39,262 nucleotides of DNA from Deltaproteobacteria bacterium. Lineage in GTDB: Bacteria; Desulfobacterota; Desulfobacteria; Desulfobacterales; C00003060. The notes under the pieces were generated by a model, which made no database searches, had not been told where the DNA came from, and worked only from the letters and a program-made list of their open reading frames with translations. The DNA lies in contig JAFGFW010000055.1 of NCBI GenBank assembly GCA_016930875.1, positions 1-39,262 on the forward strand, in the 5' to 3' direction. The position numbers were made by a program, and so were the translations under genes. This document shows, piece by piece, positions 16,672-25,499 of this stretch; positions within the stretch are counted from its first letter, which is position 1, and each line of letters begins with the position of its first letter.

Positions 16672-19077
16672 ATGTTGAATAATCGCATAGGTGTCTTTAT
16701 ATGTCATTGCGGGACCAATATTGCAGGCACGGTGGATTGCCATCAGGTGAGTGCGGCCATAGCCCAAACCGACGTTGCCTTGGTAAGAGAGCATCCCTAT
16801 ATGTGCACCGGGGGACAGGCGCAGATTATTAGCGATATGCGTGAGTACGGTTTAGACAGGATCGTTGTGGCTGCATGTTCTCCCAGGATACATGAAGCAA
16901 CCTTTCAAGCGGTCTGTACAGTCGGTGGCGTGAATCCACACATGATGGAGATGGTCAATATCAGGGAGCAGTGTTCCTGGTGCCATACTTATGAACCTGA
17001 TGAAGCTACACAGAAAGCCAAAGACCTTGTGCTCATGGGTATTGAGAGGGTGAAGCTTAACGTTCCGTTAGTCCCTTTGCAGGTTCCTATGACCAAGAAG
17101 GGTTTGGTTATCGGGGGCGGCATTAGTGGTATTGAAGCGAGTTTGCAGCTTGCTGGTCTTGGTCACAAGGTGATTTTGGTCGAGAAAAGTCCTACCATTG
17201 GCGGGAAAATGGCTCAACTCAACAAGATTTTCCCGGACCAAAACTGTAGCCCGTGAATTCTGGGGCCGAAGATGGTGGATGTCGGTCGGCATCCCAATAT
17301 TGAGTTGCTCACCATGTGTGAAGTCATTGAAGCCAAGGGGTATGTTGGAAACTTTGAAGTCACGTTAAGAAAACATCCGAGGTACGTGACTGAAGATTGC
17401 ACTTTTTGCGGCGAATGTTTACAGCGGTGCAATGTATTTGCCGAAGATGAGTTTAACGTGGGCCGTGCCCTGAGAAAAGCGATATATACACCATTCTTGC
17501 AGTCTGTTCCCAGGCAGTACGTGATTGACGACAAGGCATGTATCCATTTTTCTGAGGAAGCATGCCAGAAATGTGTAGAAGATTGCAAGAAACATGCAAT
17601 CGATTTTTCCCAGACTGTTGAAGAGGAAACGCTCCATATAGGCGCAATTATTGCTGCGACCGGCGTAAGACCGTACGACCCAACAGGATTATACGGTTAT
17701 GGCGACAGCCGATTTCCAGATGTGGTTACGTCTATGGAACTGGAGAGGATGATGTCTCCAGAGGGGCCTACAAAAGGCGAGGTAATCCGACCGTCCACAG
17801 GGGAGGCGCCAAGGAGTGTTGCTTTCGTACAGTGCGTGGGTTCCAGGTCTGAGAAAGACGGTGAGTTGTCTTATTGCTCAAAGCTTTGTTGCCCGAATAC
17901 CATAAAGAACACATTCCTTTTGAAAGAACGCTTGCCGGAGCTTGAAATATACGTATTTCATAATGGTATCCGAACCAGCGGCAACAGGCAGGAGAGAATG
18001 TTTCGGGAAGCAAGGGAAGAGGGTGTTGTTTTTGTTAACTCTTTCCCGAAAATCACTGAAGGCCATATCTTGACCTTTTTCAACCCTCTGATCGATCAGC
18101 AATGGCTTATGAGAAAGGAGTTTGACCTTATTGTCCTTGCCGTCGGTATTGTACCCACGGCAAAGGAGATCTCACAGGTCTTGGGGATTCCTTTGGGAAA
18201 AAGAGGGTTCATCAAGGAAGACAATCAACTCTCTCCTAGCTCTACCCCCACGAATGGAATCTACTTTGCCGGCGCTGTGGGAAGCCCTGCAGACATCAAA
18301 CAATGCATTGAACAGGCGGGCAATGCAGCTATGCAGGTGTCGAAACATTTTCAAAGAGACGTGGCAGAGCTCTCGTCCATTATAGCTAAGGTGGATCTTG
18401 AAAGATGCACAGGTTGTGGCAAGTGCGGCAAGCAATGTCTATTTGGCGCCATTCGAATAGAGGACAAGGTCGCTGTCATCACACAGGCTATGTGCCGTGG
18501 ATGTGGCAATTGCGTAAACGCTTGTGAGTTTGACGCGATTTCCATAGCAAATCATACTGCTGAGCAAATAGAGGCGCAATTGAGAGCAGCGCTGAGTGAA
18601 CCAGAAGACAGGATTGTTGTATTTGCCTGCCATTGGTGTTCTTATGCGGGGGCCGATTTTGCAGGCACCAGCAGGCTCCAGTATAGCCCGAACACCAGGA
18701 TCATAAAAACCATGTGCTCATGCCGGGTAAAGGTGGATCTCATCGAATATGCCTTTGCTTTAGGGGCTCCGAAAGTAATTGTCTCTGGTTGTCATCCCGG
18801 AGACTGTCATTACCTTGATAATAATATGTTCACTAAAGGCAGGGTGATGAGGTTAAGGGACAAGCTGAGCAGCAAAGGGATCAATCCTGAAAGATTAATG
18901 CTGGAGTGGATTTCAGCTTCTGAAGGGCAGCGGTTTGTTGACGCGATTCAGAGAATGGAACAATTGAGAGTTGATGAAGATGAGGTCGAGATGAGTAAAA
19001 TGATTTTCAGCCAACCAAAGAAGAAAAGGAGAAAAAAAGAAGACAAGATAAGGTCGCAAAGCGATTTTATTGCTTGA
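16672..19077 (+). CDS. hdrA: HdrA-MvhD fusion, probable selenoprotein (UGA at 17254-17256)
   Basis: One 801-residue gene interrupted only by an in-frame UGA at codon 195, read here as selenocysteine. HdrA is the flavin subunit of heterodisulfide reductase-type complexes that can bifurcate electrons. N-terminal IGVFICHCGTNIAG; FAD site GLVIGGGISGIEA near 146; then QNCSP-U-ILGPKMVDVGRHPNI, where HdrA proteins carry Cys in the C-x-x-C-I-L-x-P-K-M motif. Sequence after the UGA continues perfectly as HdrA (GYVGNFEVTLRKHPRYV), with iron-sulfur sets CTFCGECLQRC, CIHF...CQKCVEDC, CTGCGKCGKQC and CRGCGNCVNAC. The last about 170 residues are an MvhD/FlpD [2Fe-2S] domain (HWCSYAGAD, MCSCRV, GCHPGDCHY). 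ATG 16672 follows the ferredoxin gene by six bases. No HdrB or HdrC is next to it, so the partner is probably Kor. Confidence 0.92.
17254..17294 (+). promoter_or_regulatory. UGA selenocysteine codon with bacterial SECIS-like hairpin
   Basis: UGA lies at 17254-17256. Twenty bases further on, GGATGTC (17277-17283) pairs with GGCATCC (17288-17294), giving seven pairs (one U-G) closed by the tetraloop GGUC. GGUC is the apical loop of the E. coli fdhF SECIS, and the distance from UGA to loop is in the normal bacterial range. The bulged U of the fdhF element is not obvious here. Confidence 0.75.
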
Positions 19078-19105
19078 CTTTGTCTGGAACTATGCGGTAT
19101 TTGTA

Positions 19106-19111
19106 TATAAT
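19106..19111 (+). promoter_or_regulatory. Possible -10 box upstream of the 132-residue protein
   Basis: A consensus TATAAT lies 43 bases before the ATG at 19154. No good -35 is placed 16-18 bases upstream, so this may be an accident of an AT-rich spacer. Confidence 0.25.
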
Positions 19112-19153
19112 TATTGCACTTGCTCCAACACAAAAGACAGGAGGTCAAACAGT

Positions 19154-19552
19154 ATGAAGAAGAGACGAAAAGCTTACAGCGTGGATGCAATGATGAGGTT
19201 CTTTCTTCAATACTACAACATTCCCACAAAGCAAGACATTGAAAAGATCTTGAGCAGAATAGACCGTCTGGAAACGGCCATCAAAGCTGGGAAGGTATCT
19301 GGGAGCAGGTCAAGAAAGGCAGGCAAGCCGAAACCCGCTACAGAAAAGAAAGAGGTTGCCAAAGGTCGGGCGAAGATGTCAGCTACGGAGAAGGTTCTGA
19401 GTATCCTGAAGCGATCTCCCAAGGGAATTGATGTCTCTGGGCTTAAAGCAAAGTCCGGTTTTGAAGATAAGAAAATTCGCAATATTATTTTCAGGCTTTC
19501 CAGGCAGGAGACTATTAGGAGGGTCGGACGAGGCATTTATGCCATGCGGTAA
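19154..19552 (+). CDS. Small conserved-looking protein: N-terminal coiled coil, basic linker, C-terminal winged-helix-like domain
   Basis: I do not recognise a named family. The 132-residue product has three parts. Residues 1-40 (MMRFFLQYYNIPTKQDIEKI then LSRIDRLETAI) look like an amphipathic helix or coiled coil. Residues 41-70 are rich in Lys, Arg, Ala and Ser, as in a flexible nucleic-acid-binding linker. Residues 75-132 (EKVLSILKRSPKGIDVSGLK, then IRNIIFRLSRQETIRRVGRG) have the helix pattern and final beta-wing of a winged helix. AGGAGGT precedes the ATG at ideal spacing, so it is well translated. It sits alone between the hdrA stop and the ilv attenuator. A DNA-binding role is inference. 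Confidence 0.7.
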   Translation: MKKRRKAYSVDAMMRFFLQYYNIPTKQDIEKILSRIDRLETAIKAGKVSGSRSRKAGKPKPATEKKEVAKGRAKMSATEKVLSILKRSPKGIDVSGLKAKSGFEDKKIRNIIFRLSRQETIRRVGRGIYAMR

Positions 19553-19594
19553 TGCGGGGTAGGCACGGGTTAAAGAGGTTGCTTAAAAAAAAGC

Positions 19595-19623
19595 TTGACA
19601 ATAGGTTATGCTTTGTTTAGCCT
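19595..19623 (+). promoter_or_regulatory. Promoter of the ilv attenuator and operon
   Basis: Perfect -35 TTGACA (19595-19600), 17-base spacer, then TAGCCT (19618-19623) as a weak -10. Transcription would begin near 19630, about 23 bases before the leader peptide ATG, a layout usual for attenuated amino-acid operons. Confidence 0.6.
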
Positions 19624-19652
19624 ATGAAAAATCTTTGGAATATAGATTAATT

Positions 19653-19754
19653 ATGACACGGATACAGGCCATTACAGGCGTCATTCCAAACGTCATTATC
19701 GTAGTAGGGATTATTCTATCCCTGCTACCGGCTGGAGGCTTGGTAATGGTCTAG
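19653..19754 (+). CDS. Branched-chain amino acid leader peptide of the ilv operon
   Basis: A 33-codon frame (ATG 19653, TAG 19752-19754) encodes a peptide in which 17 residues are Ile (7), Val (6) or Leu (4), including the run VIIVVGIILSLL. Such composition is the mark of the leader peptides of ilvGMEDA and ilvBN in enterobacteria. The ribosome stalls on these codons when the charged tRNAs are scarce. It lies between a promoter and a strong terminator directly upstream of cimA-ilvDBHC, and its codons overlap segment 1 and part of segment 2 of the competing RNA structures. The ribosome binding site is weak (GGAA). The peptide itself probably has no function beyond being translated. Confidence 0.85.
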   Translation: MTRIQAITGVIPNVIIVVGIILSLLPAGGLVMV

Positions 19755-19816
19755 ATTCGCTGACATAGCAATCACAAAAGTCCGTTATCAGGCCGCCTGG
19801 TAACGGACTTTTTTTT
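19692..19816 (+). promoter_or_regulatory. Transcription attenuator: pause hairpin, antiterminator and terminator arms
   Basis: Segment 1 (19692-19711) pairs with segment 2 (19718-19728 and 19742-19750) to give the pause hairpin, whose core is GTAGTAGGGAT with ATCCCTGCTAC. Segment 2 can instead pair through 19734-19749 with 19782-19797, giving 15 of 16 pairs (three G-U), the antiterminator. The latter arm is also the 5' half of the terminator at 19780-19808. A ribosome stalled on the Ile/Val codons over segment 1 frees segment 2 and favours readthrough; one reaching the stop codon covers segment 2 and favours termination. Confidence 0.8.
19780..19816 (+). terminator. Intrinsic terminator of the ilv attenuator
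   Basis: GTCCGTTATCAGG (19780-19792) pairs with CCTGGTAACGGAC (19796-19808), 13 pairs with one T-G and a three-base loop, followed by eight T (19809-19816). It stands 55 bases before the cimA start. Confidence 0.92.
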
Positions 19817-19870
19817 GCTTCGAACATTGATTTTTTCTAAATTAAGGGTCGTTGCATGAGGGGTTGGGCT

Positions 19871-21433
19871 ATGGAATCAATTCTGGTTTATGACACAACA
19901 CTGAGAGACGGTTCGCAGGGCGAGAAGATCAATTTTTCTGCTGAGGACAAAGTCCGAATTGCCCAAAAGCTGGATGATGTGGGTTTGCATTACATCGAGG
20001 GCGGGTGGCCAGGCTCAAATCCGACAGACACACGCTTTTTTGAACTGGCCAAAGGGATTTCTTTCAAACAAGCACGCCTGGCGGCCTTTGGAAGCACGAG
20101 AAGACCTAAAACACCTTGTGAGCAAGACGCGAATCTAAAGGCGCTTGTCGAGTCCGAAACCCCTGTTGTCACCATCTTTGGAAAGAGTTGGGATCTCCAC
20201 GTCAAGAAGGTTATGGCTAATACTATGAAGGAAAATCTGGCCATGATCTACGACACTGTGGCCTTCCTTCGATCTCACGGTCGAGAAGTGATCTATGATG
20301 CCGAACATTTCTTTGACGGTTACAAGAACAATCCGGAATATGCCTCAGAGACGATAGATGCGGCGGTTTCAGCTGGGGCTGATTTTATTGTGCTGTGTGA
20401 CACAAACGGAGGAACACTTCCGTCAGAGATACAGGAAATCATGGAGCGGGCCTGTCCGAAGATTTCAGCCAAGGTCGGCATCCATGCCCACAACGACTGC
20501 GGTCTTGCTGTTGCTAACACGCTGACTGCGGTTCGCCTCGGCTCTGTCATGGTCCAGGGAACTGTGAATGGTTACGGGGAGCGGTGTGGAAATGCGGATT
20601 TGACCTCAGTTATCCCCAACCTCCAACTCAAGATGGGGCTTCCATGTGTAAGAGATGAGAATCTGCGCAGGCTTACGGAGCTTTCGCGCTATGTGAGCGA
20701 AGTGGCGAACATGACCCCCTTTAACGGGCGCCCCTTTGTGGGAGCAAGCGCCTTTGCCCATAAAGGGGGGATCCACGTAAACGCCATCATGAAGACGCCA
20801 AAGGCCTATGAACACATGGAGCCAGAGGCCATCGGAAATGAGCGTCGTGTCCTCATGTCCGATCTATGTGGCAAGAGCAACGTGGATTATAAGGCCCGGG
20901 AACTTGGAGTTGAGCTGGGAGGAGATGGGTTTGACAGCAGGAGAATCGCCACGGAGATAAAGCGATTGGAGCACGAGGGGTATCAGTTTGATGCAGCCGA
21001 AGGATCATTTGAACTTTTGCTGAAAAGGCTTACGGGTCAGTTCGAACCGCTATTTCACCTGGAATCGTTTCGAGTGGCCATTGAAAAGGATAAGGATCTT
21101 CCTTGCAGGGCATATGCTACCATTAAGGTCTGCGTGGGTGATCAACAGGAAATCACTGCGGCAGAAGGAGATGGTCCGGTAAGCGCCCTGGATAATGCCT
21201 TGAGGAAGGCCCTGAATAAATTCTTCCTCGTGGATTTAGAAGAGATGCAGCTTGTTGATTTTAAGGTCAGGGTGATTGAGGGTCGGGACGGAACGTCAGC
21301 CCGCGTAAAGGTCTTCATCGATTCTCGGGACCAGAAGCGCGTGTGGAGCACCATTGGAGTTTCTACAGATATCATTGAGGCAAGTTGGCAGGCCTTGGAG
21401 GATAGTTTTCAGTATAAGCTTTCGCACATTTGA
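19871..21433 (+). CDS. cimA: (R)-citramalate synthase
   Basis: Condenses pyruvate with acetyl-CoA to citramalate, giving 2-oxobutyrate for isoleucine without threonine deaminase. The 520-residue product is a DRE-TIM enzyme: YDTTLRDGSQGEKINFS, HYIEGGWPGSNPTDTRFF, LCDTNGGTLPSEI, IHAHNDCGLAVANTL, VQGTVNGYGERCGNADL, and a C-terminal LeuA-like regulatory domain with GDGPVSALDNALRKAL and GTSARVKVFI. GGWPGSNP and overall form are those of the CimA branch (TIGR00977) rather than isopropylmalate or homocitrate synthase. ATG at 19871 is preferred over 19856 because GAGGGG lies ahead of it. It is the first gene behind the attenuator, consistent with isoleucine control. Confidence 0.94.
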   Translation: MESILVYDTTLRDGSQGEKINFSAEDKVRIAQKLDDVGLHYIEGGWPGSNPTDTRFFELAKGISFKQARLAAFGSTRRPKTPCEQDANLKALVESETPVVTIFGKSWDLHVKKVMANTMKENLAMIYDTVAFLRSHGREVIYDAEHFFDGYKNNPEYASETIDAAVSAGADFIVLCDTNGGTLPSEIQEIMERACPKISAKVGIHAHNDCGLAVANTLTAVRLGSVMVQGTVNGYGERCGNADLTSVIPNLQLKMGLPCVRDENLRRLTELSRYVSEVANMTPFNGRPFVGASAFAHKGGIHVNAIMKTPKAYEHMEPEAIGNERRVLMSDLCGKSNVDYKARELGVELGGDGFDSRRIATEIKRLEHEGYQFDAAEGSFELLLKRLTGQFEPLFHLESFRVAIEKDKDLPCRAYATIKVCVGDQQEITAAEGDGPVSALDNALRKALNKFFLVDLEEMQLVDFKVRVIEGRDGTSARVKVFIDSRDQKRVWSTIGVSTDIIEASWQALEDSFQYKLSHI

Positions 21434-21525
21434 TTTGAAAGTCGTGAACAGGGAATCGTCATAAATTTTGTTTCCGGCTTGGCCGGATTAGACATTATTG
21501 CAAATAACGTCTCCGGAGGATACGG

Positions 21526-23184
21526 ATGAAAAGTGACAGCGTAAAATCGGGCGTGGAGCGATCTCCTCATCGTGCCTTGTTTAAGGCCATGGGGTATACG
21601 GATGAAGAGCTGCGCAGGCCTTTGGTGGGGATTGCAAATTCGGCCAACGATATCATACCCGGCCACGTTGAGCTGGAGCGAATTGTCTCTGCCGTAAAGG
21701 CGGGTATCCGCATGGGGGGCGGCACACCTATGGCTTTTGGTACCATTGGGATTTGCGATGGCATTGCCATGAATCACATTGGGATGAAGTACTCTCTTGC
21801 AAGCCGAGAGCTGATAGCAGACTCCATTGAGGTGATGGCCATTGCTCATGCCTTTGATGCTATGGTGATGGTCACAAACTGTGATAAGATCGTGCCTGGC
21901 ATGCTCATGGCAGCAGCTCGGCTGAATTCACCCGCCATTGTGGTGAGTGGGGGCCCTATGCTGGCCGGCACGCATGACAGGAAGAAGGTAGACCTCGTGA
22001 GTGTATTTGAAGGGGTAGGGGCTGTCAGATCCGGCAAGATGACTGAGGCGGAACTGGCGAATATCGAAGACACCGCATGTCCCACGTGCGGTTCCTGTGC
22101 AGGCATGTTTACGGCCAATTCCATGAATTGCCTGACTGAGGCCATCGGCATGGGACTTCCCGGCAACGGTACCATTCCGGCCGTTATGGCCGCACGCACG
22201 CGTCTGGCCAAAGAGGCAGGGATGAAGATAATGATGCTTCTGAAAGAGAAAATAACCCCTCAAAAAATCATGACTGAAAAGGCATTTGCAAATGCCATGG
22301 CGGTAGATATGGCCCTGGGGTGTTCTACCAACACGGTTCTGCATTTAATGGCCATTGCCGCGGAGACTGGTGTCAGAATCGATCTTGATGCCTTTAATCG
22401 TGTGAGTGAAAAGACAGCCCACCTCTGCAGTCTGAGTCCGGCAGGAAGACATCACATGGAGGATCTGGACCGGGCCGGCGGTGTGGGCGCCGTGATGAAG
22501 GAACTATCACGAAAAGGGCTAATCAATGTAAAATGCCTGACTGTTACAGGCAGATCGGTCAAAGAGAATATCGAAGAGAGCCGAATCATGGATAGAAGTG
22601 TCATTCGTCCCATGGAAAGACCATATCACAGGCATGGTGGTCTTGCAGCGCTTTTCGGCAACATGGCTCCTTCAGGATGTGTGGTAAAGCAATCTGCGGT
22701 GGTGCGACGAATGCTTTGCCATGAGGGACCTGCCCGCGTTTTTGACAGCGAGGAAAAGGCCACCTCTGCCATTATGGCAGGCAGTATTAACAAAGGGGAT
22801 GTGGTGATTATCCGTTATGAGGGGCCCAAAGGCGGACCAGGGATGCGTGAGATGCTTGTGCCCACGTCTGCCATCTCGGGTATGGGCCTTGATGCAGACG
22901 TGGCTTTGATCACTGACGGCAGATTTTCCGGGGGAACCCGTGGGGCCGCCATAGGGCATGTATCACCCGAAGCCATGGAGGGCGGGGCGATTGCCATTGT
23001 TAAAAACGGTGACAGGATCGACATCAATATTCCCAAACGGCGAATTACATTAAAGGTTTCTGACAAGGAGATTGAGGAGAGGCTTTCAAAATGGCGTCCT
23101 CCCAAGCCCAAGATTTCCAAGGGATATATGGCGCGATACGCTCGCGCGGTGTCATCTGGGGGAGAGGGAGCTGTGGTGAGATGA
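21526..23184 (+). CDS. ilvD: Dihydroxy-acid dehydratase
   Basis: Dehydrates dihydroxy-acids to 2-oxoacids, the third common step of Ile and Val synthesis. Its 552 residues fit the shorter bacterial/archaeal form. Iron-sulfur and active-site features: [41 protein letters not shown], and the C-terminal [27 protein letters not shown] is just upstream of the ATG. The 92 bases from cimA hold no terminator. The frame of the following gene is open back into the end of ilvD, but that is only read-through of a stop-free spacer. Confidence 0.97.
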   Translation: MKSDSVKSGVERSPHRALFKAMGYTDEELRRPLVGIANSANDIIPGHVELERIVSAVKAGIRMGGGTPMAFGTIGICDGIAMNHIGMKYSLASRELIADSIEVMAIAHAFDAMVMVTNCDKIVPGMLMAAARLNSPAIVVSGGPMLAGTHDRKKVDLVSVFEGVGAVRSGKMTEAELANIEDTACPTCGSCAGMFTANSMNCLTEAIGMGLPGNGTIPAVMAARTRLAKEAGMKIMMLLKEKITPQKIMTEKAFANAMAVDMALGCSTNTVLHLMAIAAETGVRIDLDAFNRVSEKTAHLCSLSPAGRHHMEDLDRAGGVGAVMKELSRKGLINVKCLTVTGRSVKENIEESRIMDRSVIRPMERPYHRHGGLAALFGNMAPSGCVVKQSAVVRRMLCHEGPARVFDSEEKATSAIMAGSINKGDVVIIRYEGPKGGPGMREMLVPTSAISGMGLDADVALITDGRFSGGTRGAAIGHVSPEAMEGGAIAIVKNGDRIDINIPKRRITLKVSDKEIEERLSKWRPPKPKISKGYMARYARAVSSGGEGAVVR

Positions 23185-23276
23185 TAGGAATTGAGGAATC
23201 TAGAATTGAGGAATTGGCGGAAATCCATTCAATTGCTGAATCGCTCAATTATTTGTGTGTAACAGGAGGAAATAGA
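23185..23276. repeat. GAATTGA-type repeats in the ilvD-ilvB spacer
   Basis: The spacer contains GGAATTGA, GGAATCTA, GAATTGA and GGAATTG spaced by 7-8 bases, then CAATTGCTGAATCGCTCAAT. It is another member of the heptad-type intergenic repeats and holds no terminator. Confidence 0.45.
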
Positions 23277-24965
23277 GTGAAAACACTTACAGGAGCACAG
23301 ATCATCATGGCCGTCCTGAAGGAAGAGGGCGTTAAGACCATCTTTGGTTTCCCGGGCGGCGTTATTATTGACATTTTTGACGAGCTCGCCAAGACGGATA
23401 TACAGCTTATCCTGGTGCGCCACGAACAGGGGGCGGCCCATGCGGCAGACGGCTACGCGCGGGCAAAGAGCAGTGTGGGCGTTTGCCTGGTCACCTCCGG
23501 TCCTGGGGCCACGAACACTGTTAGCGGGCTTGCATCTGCCTATATGGATTCTATTCCGGTAGTTGCGCTCACAGGCCAGGTGCCCACCAAGTTAATCGGA
23601 ACCGATGCCTTCCAGGAAGTCGATATTGTAGGAATCACCCGGCCTTGCACCAAGCACAACTATCTTGTGAAACGTACAGATGACCTTGCCAGAGTACTAA
23701 AAGAGGCCTTTCATGTTGCACGATCAGGACGCCCAGGTCCGGTCTTGGTCGATCTTCCCAAGGATGTGAGTCAAGGCAAGGCAAGATACAAACCCTTGCC
23801 GAAACCCAAGATGCCCTCCTACAATCCCACGTACAAACCCAATGTTAAGCAATTGCGGCGGGCGGTGGAGCTTGTTAAGAGAGCAAAAAGACCGGTTGTT
23901 TTTTCCGGAGGCGGAGTCATCCTTTCAGGGGCATCCAAGGAATTGACCAACTTTGCCAAGAAATTGCACGCTCCTGTCACAGCCTCTCTGATGGGTCTTG
24001 GCGGTTTTCCGGGCACCGATCCTCTCTGGCTGGGAATGCTGGGTATGCACGGCACATACCGCGCCAACATGGCGATCGAGGGATGCGACCTCTTAATCGG
24101 CATTGGTGTGCGCTTTGATGACAGGGTGACCGGCAAGGTTGAAGCGTTTGCACCAAATGCAAAGATCATCCATGTTGATATCGACCCTACTTCTATCAGC
24201 AAGAATATCCCTGTTACGGTCCCAATCGTTGGTGATTGCAGGGCCTCCCTAAGGGAGATTAACGGCCTCCTTGATGATGAAAAGGTGAGGTTTTCCAAGA
24301 AAAGCCGCAAACCCTGGCTTGACCAGATAGAAAAATGGAAAAATACCCAGCCATTAAGATATGAACAGGGAGATGCAATAAAACCCCAGTGTGTAGTTGA
24401 AAAGCTCTACGAACTGACACAGGGCAAAGCCATCATTACCACTGAGGTGGGACAGAACCAAATGTGGGCGGCTCAGTATTACCACTTTGATAGCCCAAAT
24501 TGTTTCATTACCTCTGGCGGACTTGGGTGTATGGGTTTTGGTTTGCCTGCTGCCATTGGGGCGCAGGCGGCTTGTCCTGATAGGCTCGTGGTAGACGTGG
24601 CTGGAGACGGGAGTATTCAGATGAATATCCAGGAGCTGGCCACGGCCGTGCAATACAACTTGCCGGTGAAGGTGGTTATCTTAAATAACAGGTATCTTGG
24701 TATGGTACGGCAGTGGCAGGAACTCTTTTACAAAAAGCGCTACACGGCTACAGACATGGAATGCGCCCCTGATTTTGCGAAGCTTGCCGAGGCCTATGGG
24801 GCCTTAGGCCTGAAGGCCACGAAGCCCGAAGAGGTTGTTTCCGTACTCAAGCAAGGGCTCAAGAGCCCGGGTCCTGCCATAATGGACTTTTGGGTGGCTC
24901 GTGAAGAAGGTGTGTACCCCATGGTCCCTGCAGGGGCCGCTTTAAGTGAAATGCTTCTAGTCTAA
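23277..24965 (+). CDS. ilvB: Acetohydroxyacid synthase, catalytic subunit
   Basis: TPP- and FAD-dependent enzyme that makes acetolactate from pyruvate, or acetohydroxybutyrate from pyruvate and 2-oxobutyrate. 562 residues. TPP-activating Glu50 lies in [17 protein letters not shown]; further blocks are [38 protein letters not shown], the TPP-binding [17 protein letters not shown] with [17 protein letters not shown]. The start is GTG at 23277 with AGGAGGA six bases upstream; an ATG at 23091 in the same frame would overlap ilvD by 94 bases and add unrelated residues. It is followed within 15 bases by its regulatory subunit. Confidence 0.97.
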   Translation: MKTLTGAQIIMAVLKEEGVKTIFGFPGGVIIDIFDELAKTDIQLILVRHEQGAAHAADGYARAKSSVGVCLVTSGPGATNTVSGLASAYMDSIPVVALTGQVPTKLIGTDAFQEVDIVGITRPCTKHNYLVKRTDDLARVLKEAFHVARSGRPGPVLVDLPKDVSQGKARYKPLPKPKMPSYNPTYKPNVKQLRRAVELVKRAKRPVVFSGGGVILSGASKELTNFAKKLHAPVTASLMGLGGFPGTDPLWLGMLGMHGTYRANMAIEGCDLLIGIGVRFDDRVTGKVEAFAPNAKIIHVDIDPTSISKNIPVTVPIVGDCRASLREINGLLDDEKVRFSKKSRKPWLDQIEKWKNTQPLRYEQGDAIKPQCVVEKLYELTQGKAIITTEVGQNQMWAAQYYHFDSPNCFITSGGLGCMGFGLPAAIGAQAACPDRLVVDVAGDGSIQMNIQELATAVQYNLPVKVVILNNRYLGMVRQWQELFYKKRYTATDMECAPDFAKLAEAYGALGLKATKPEEVVSVLKQGLKSPGPAIMDFWVAREEGVYPMVPAGAALSEMLLV

Positions 24966-24979
24966 AACGGAGATTACTT

Positions 24980-25462
24980 ATGCAGAAACATACGATATCG
25001 CTGTTGGTGGACAATGAGCCGGGGGTGCTTTCCCGGGTGGCAGGCCTGTTTAGTGGCCGCGGTTTCAACATAGAGAGCCTGTGCGTGGCAGAGACCCTTG
25101 ACCCCCTGGTTTCCCGCATGACACTCGTAACGCGGGGAGACGATGCCGTTGCAGAACAGATTATGAAACAGCTCAACAAGCTCATTAACGTCATGAAGGT
25201 CCATGACCTGACCGGAACGGAATATGTGGAGCGTGAAATGGCCCTGGTCAAAGTCAAGACCAAGGCAGATTCCAGGGCGGAACTCTTGAGGATTGTTGAT
25301 ATTTTCAGGTGCAAAGTCGTTGACGTGAGTCCCACGCACTACACGCTCGAAGTGACCGGTACGGCCGAGAAGCTTGCAGCCATCTTGAGCCTTCTAAAGC
25401 CCATGGGGGTTAAGGAGATTGCCCGCACAGGGGCGATTGCGCTGGCGAGGGAGAAAAAATAA
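24980..25462 (+). CDS. ilvH: Acetohydroxyacid synthase, regulatory (small) subunit
   Basis: The 160-residue protein has an N-terminal ACT domain (HTISLLVDNEPGVLSRVAGL then FSGRGFNIESLCVAET) and the C-terminal domain typical of IlvH/IlvN (VSPTHYTLEVTGTAEKLAAI). It activates IlvB and gives valine feedback inhibition. It is translationally close to ilvB (14-base gap). Length and domain layout match the 160-165 residues of IlvH rather than the short IlvN or IlvM. Confidence 0.96.
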   Translation: MQKHTISLLVDNEPGVLSRVAGLFSGRGFNIESLCVAETLDPLVSRMTLVTRGDDAVAEQIMKQLNKLINVMKVHDLTGTEYVEREMALVKVKTKADSRAELLRIVDIFRCKVVDVSPTHYTLEVTGTAEKLAAILSLLKPMGVKEIARTGAIALAREKK

Positions 25463-25479
25463 AATCGCTACGCGATTTT
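25461..25479 (+). promoter_or_regulatory. Hairpin between ilvH and ilvC
   Basis: AAAATCGC (25461-25468) and GCGATTTT (25472-25479) form a perfect 8-bp stem with loop TAC, right at the ilvH stop. It resembles a weak terminator or processing signal and may set ilvC expression apart from the genes before it. A related TCGC-AAA-GCGA-TTTT motif stands at the end of hdrA. Confidence 0.4.
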
Positions 25480-25499
25480 GTAAAACAAGGAGAATACCT

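Noticed and set aside
16672-17256. hdrA as a truncated gene or pseudogene ending at UGA 17254
   Set aside because: The frame continues without shift as HdrA, UGA replaces a Cys position, and a SECIS-like hairpin follows.
23091-23276. ilvB starting at ATG 23091
   Set aside because: This would overlap ilvD by 94 bases and add 62 residues unrelated to the family; GTG 23277 has AGGAGGA at proper spacing.
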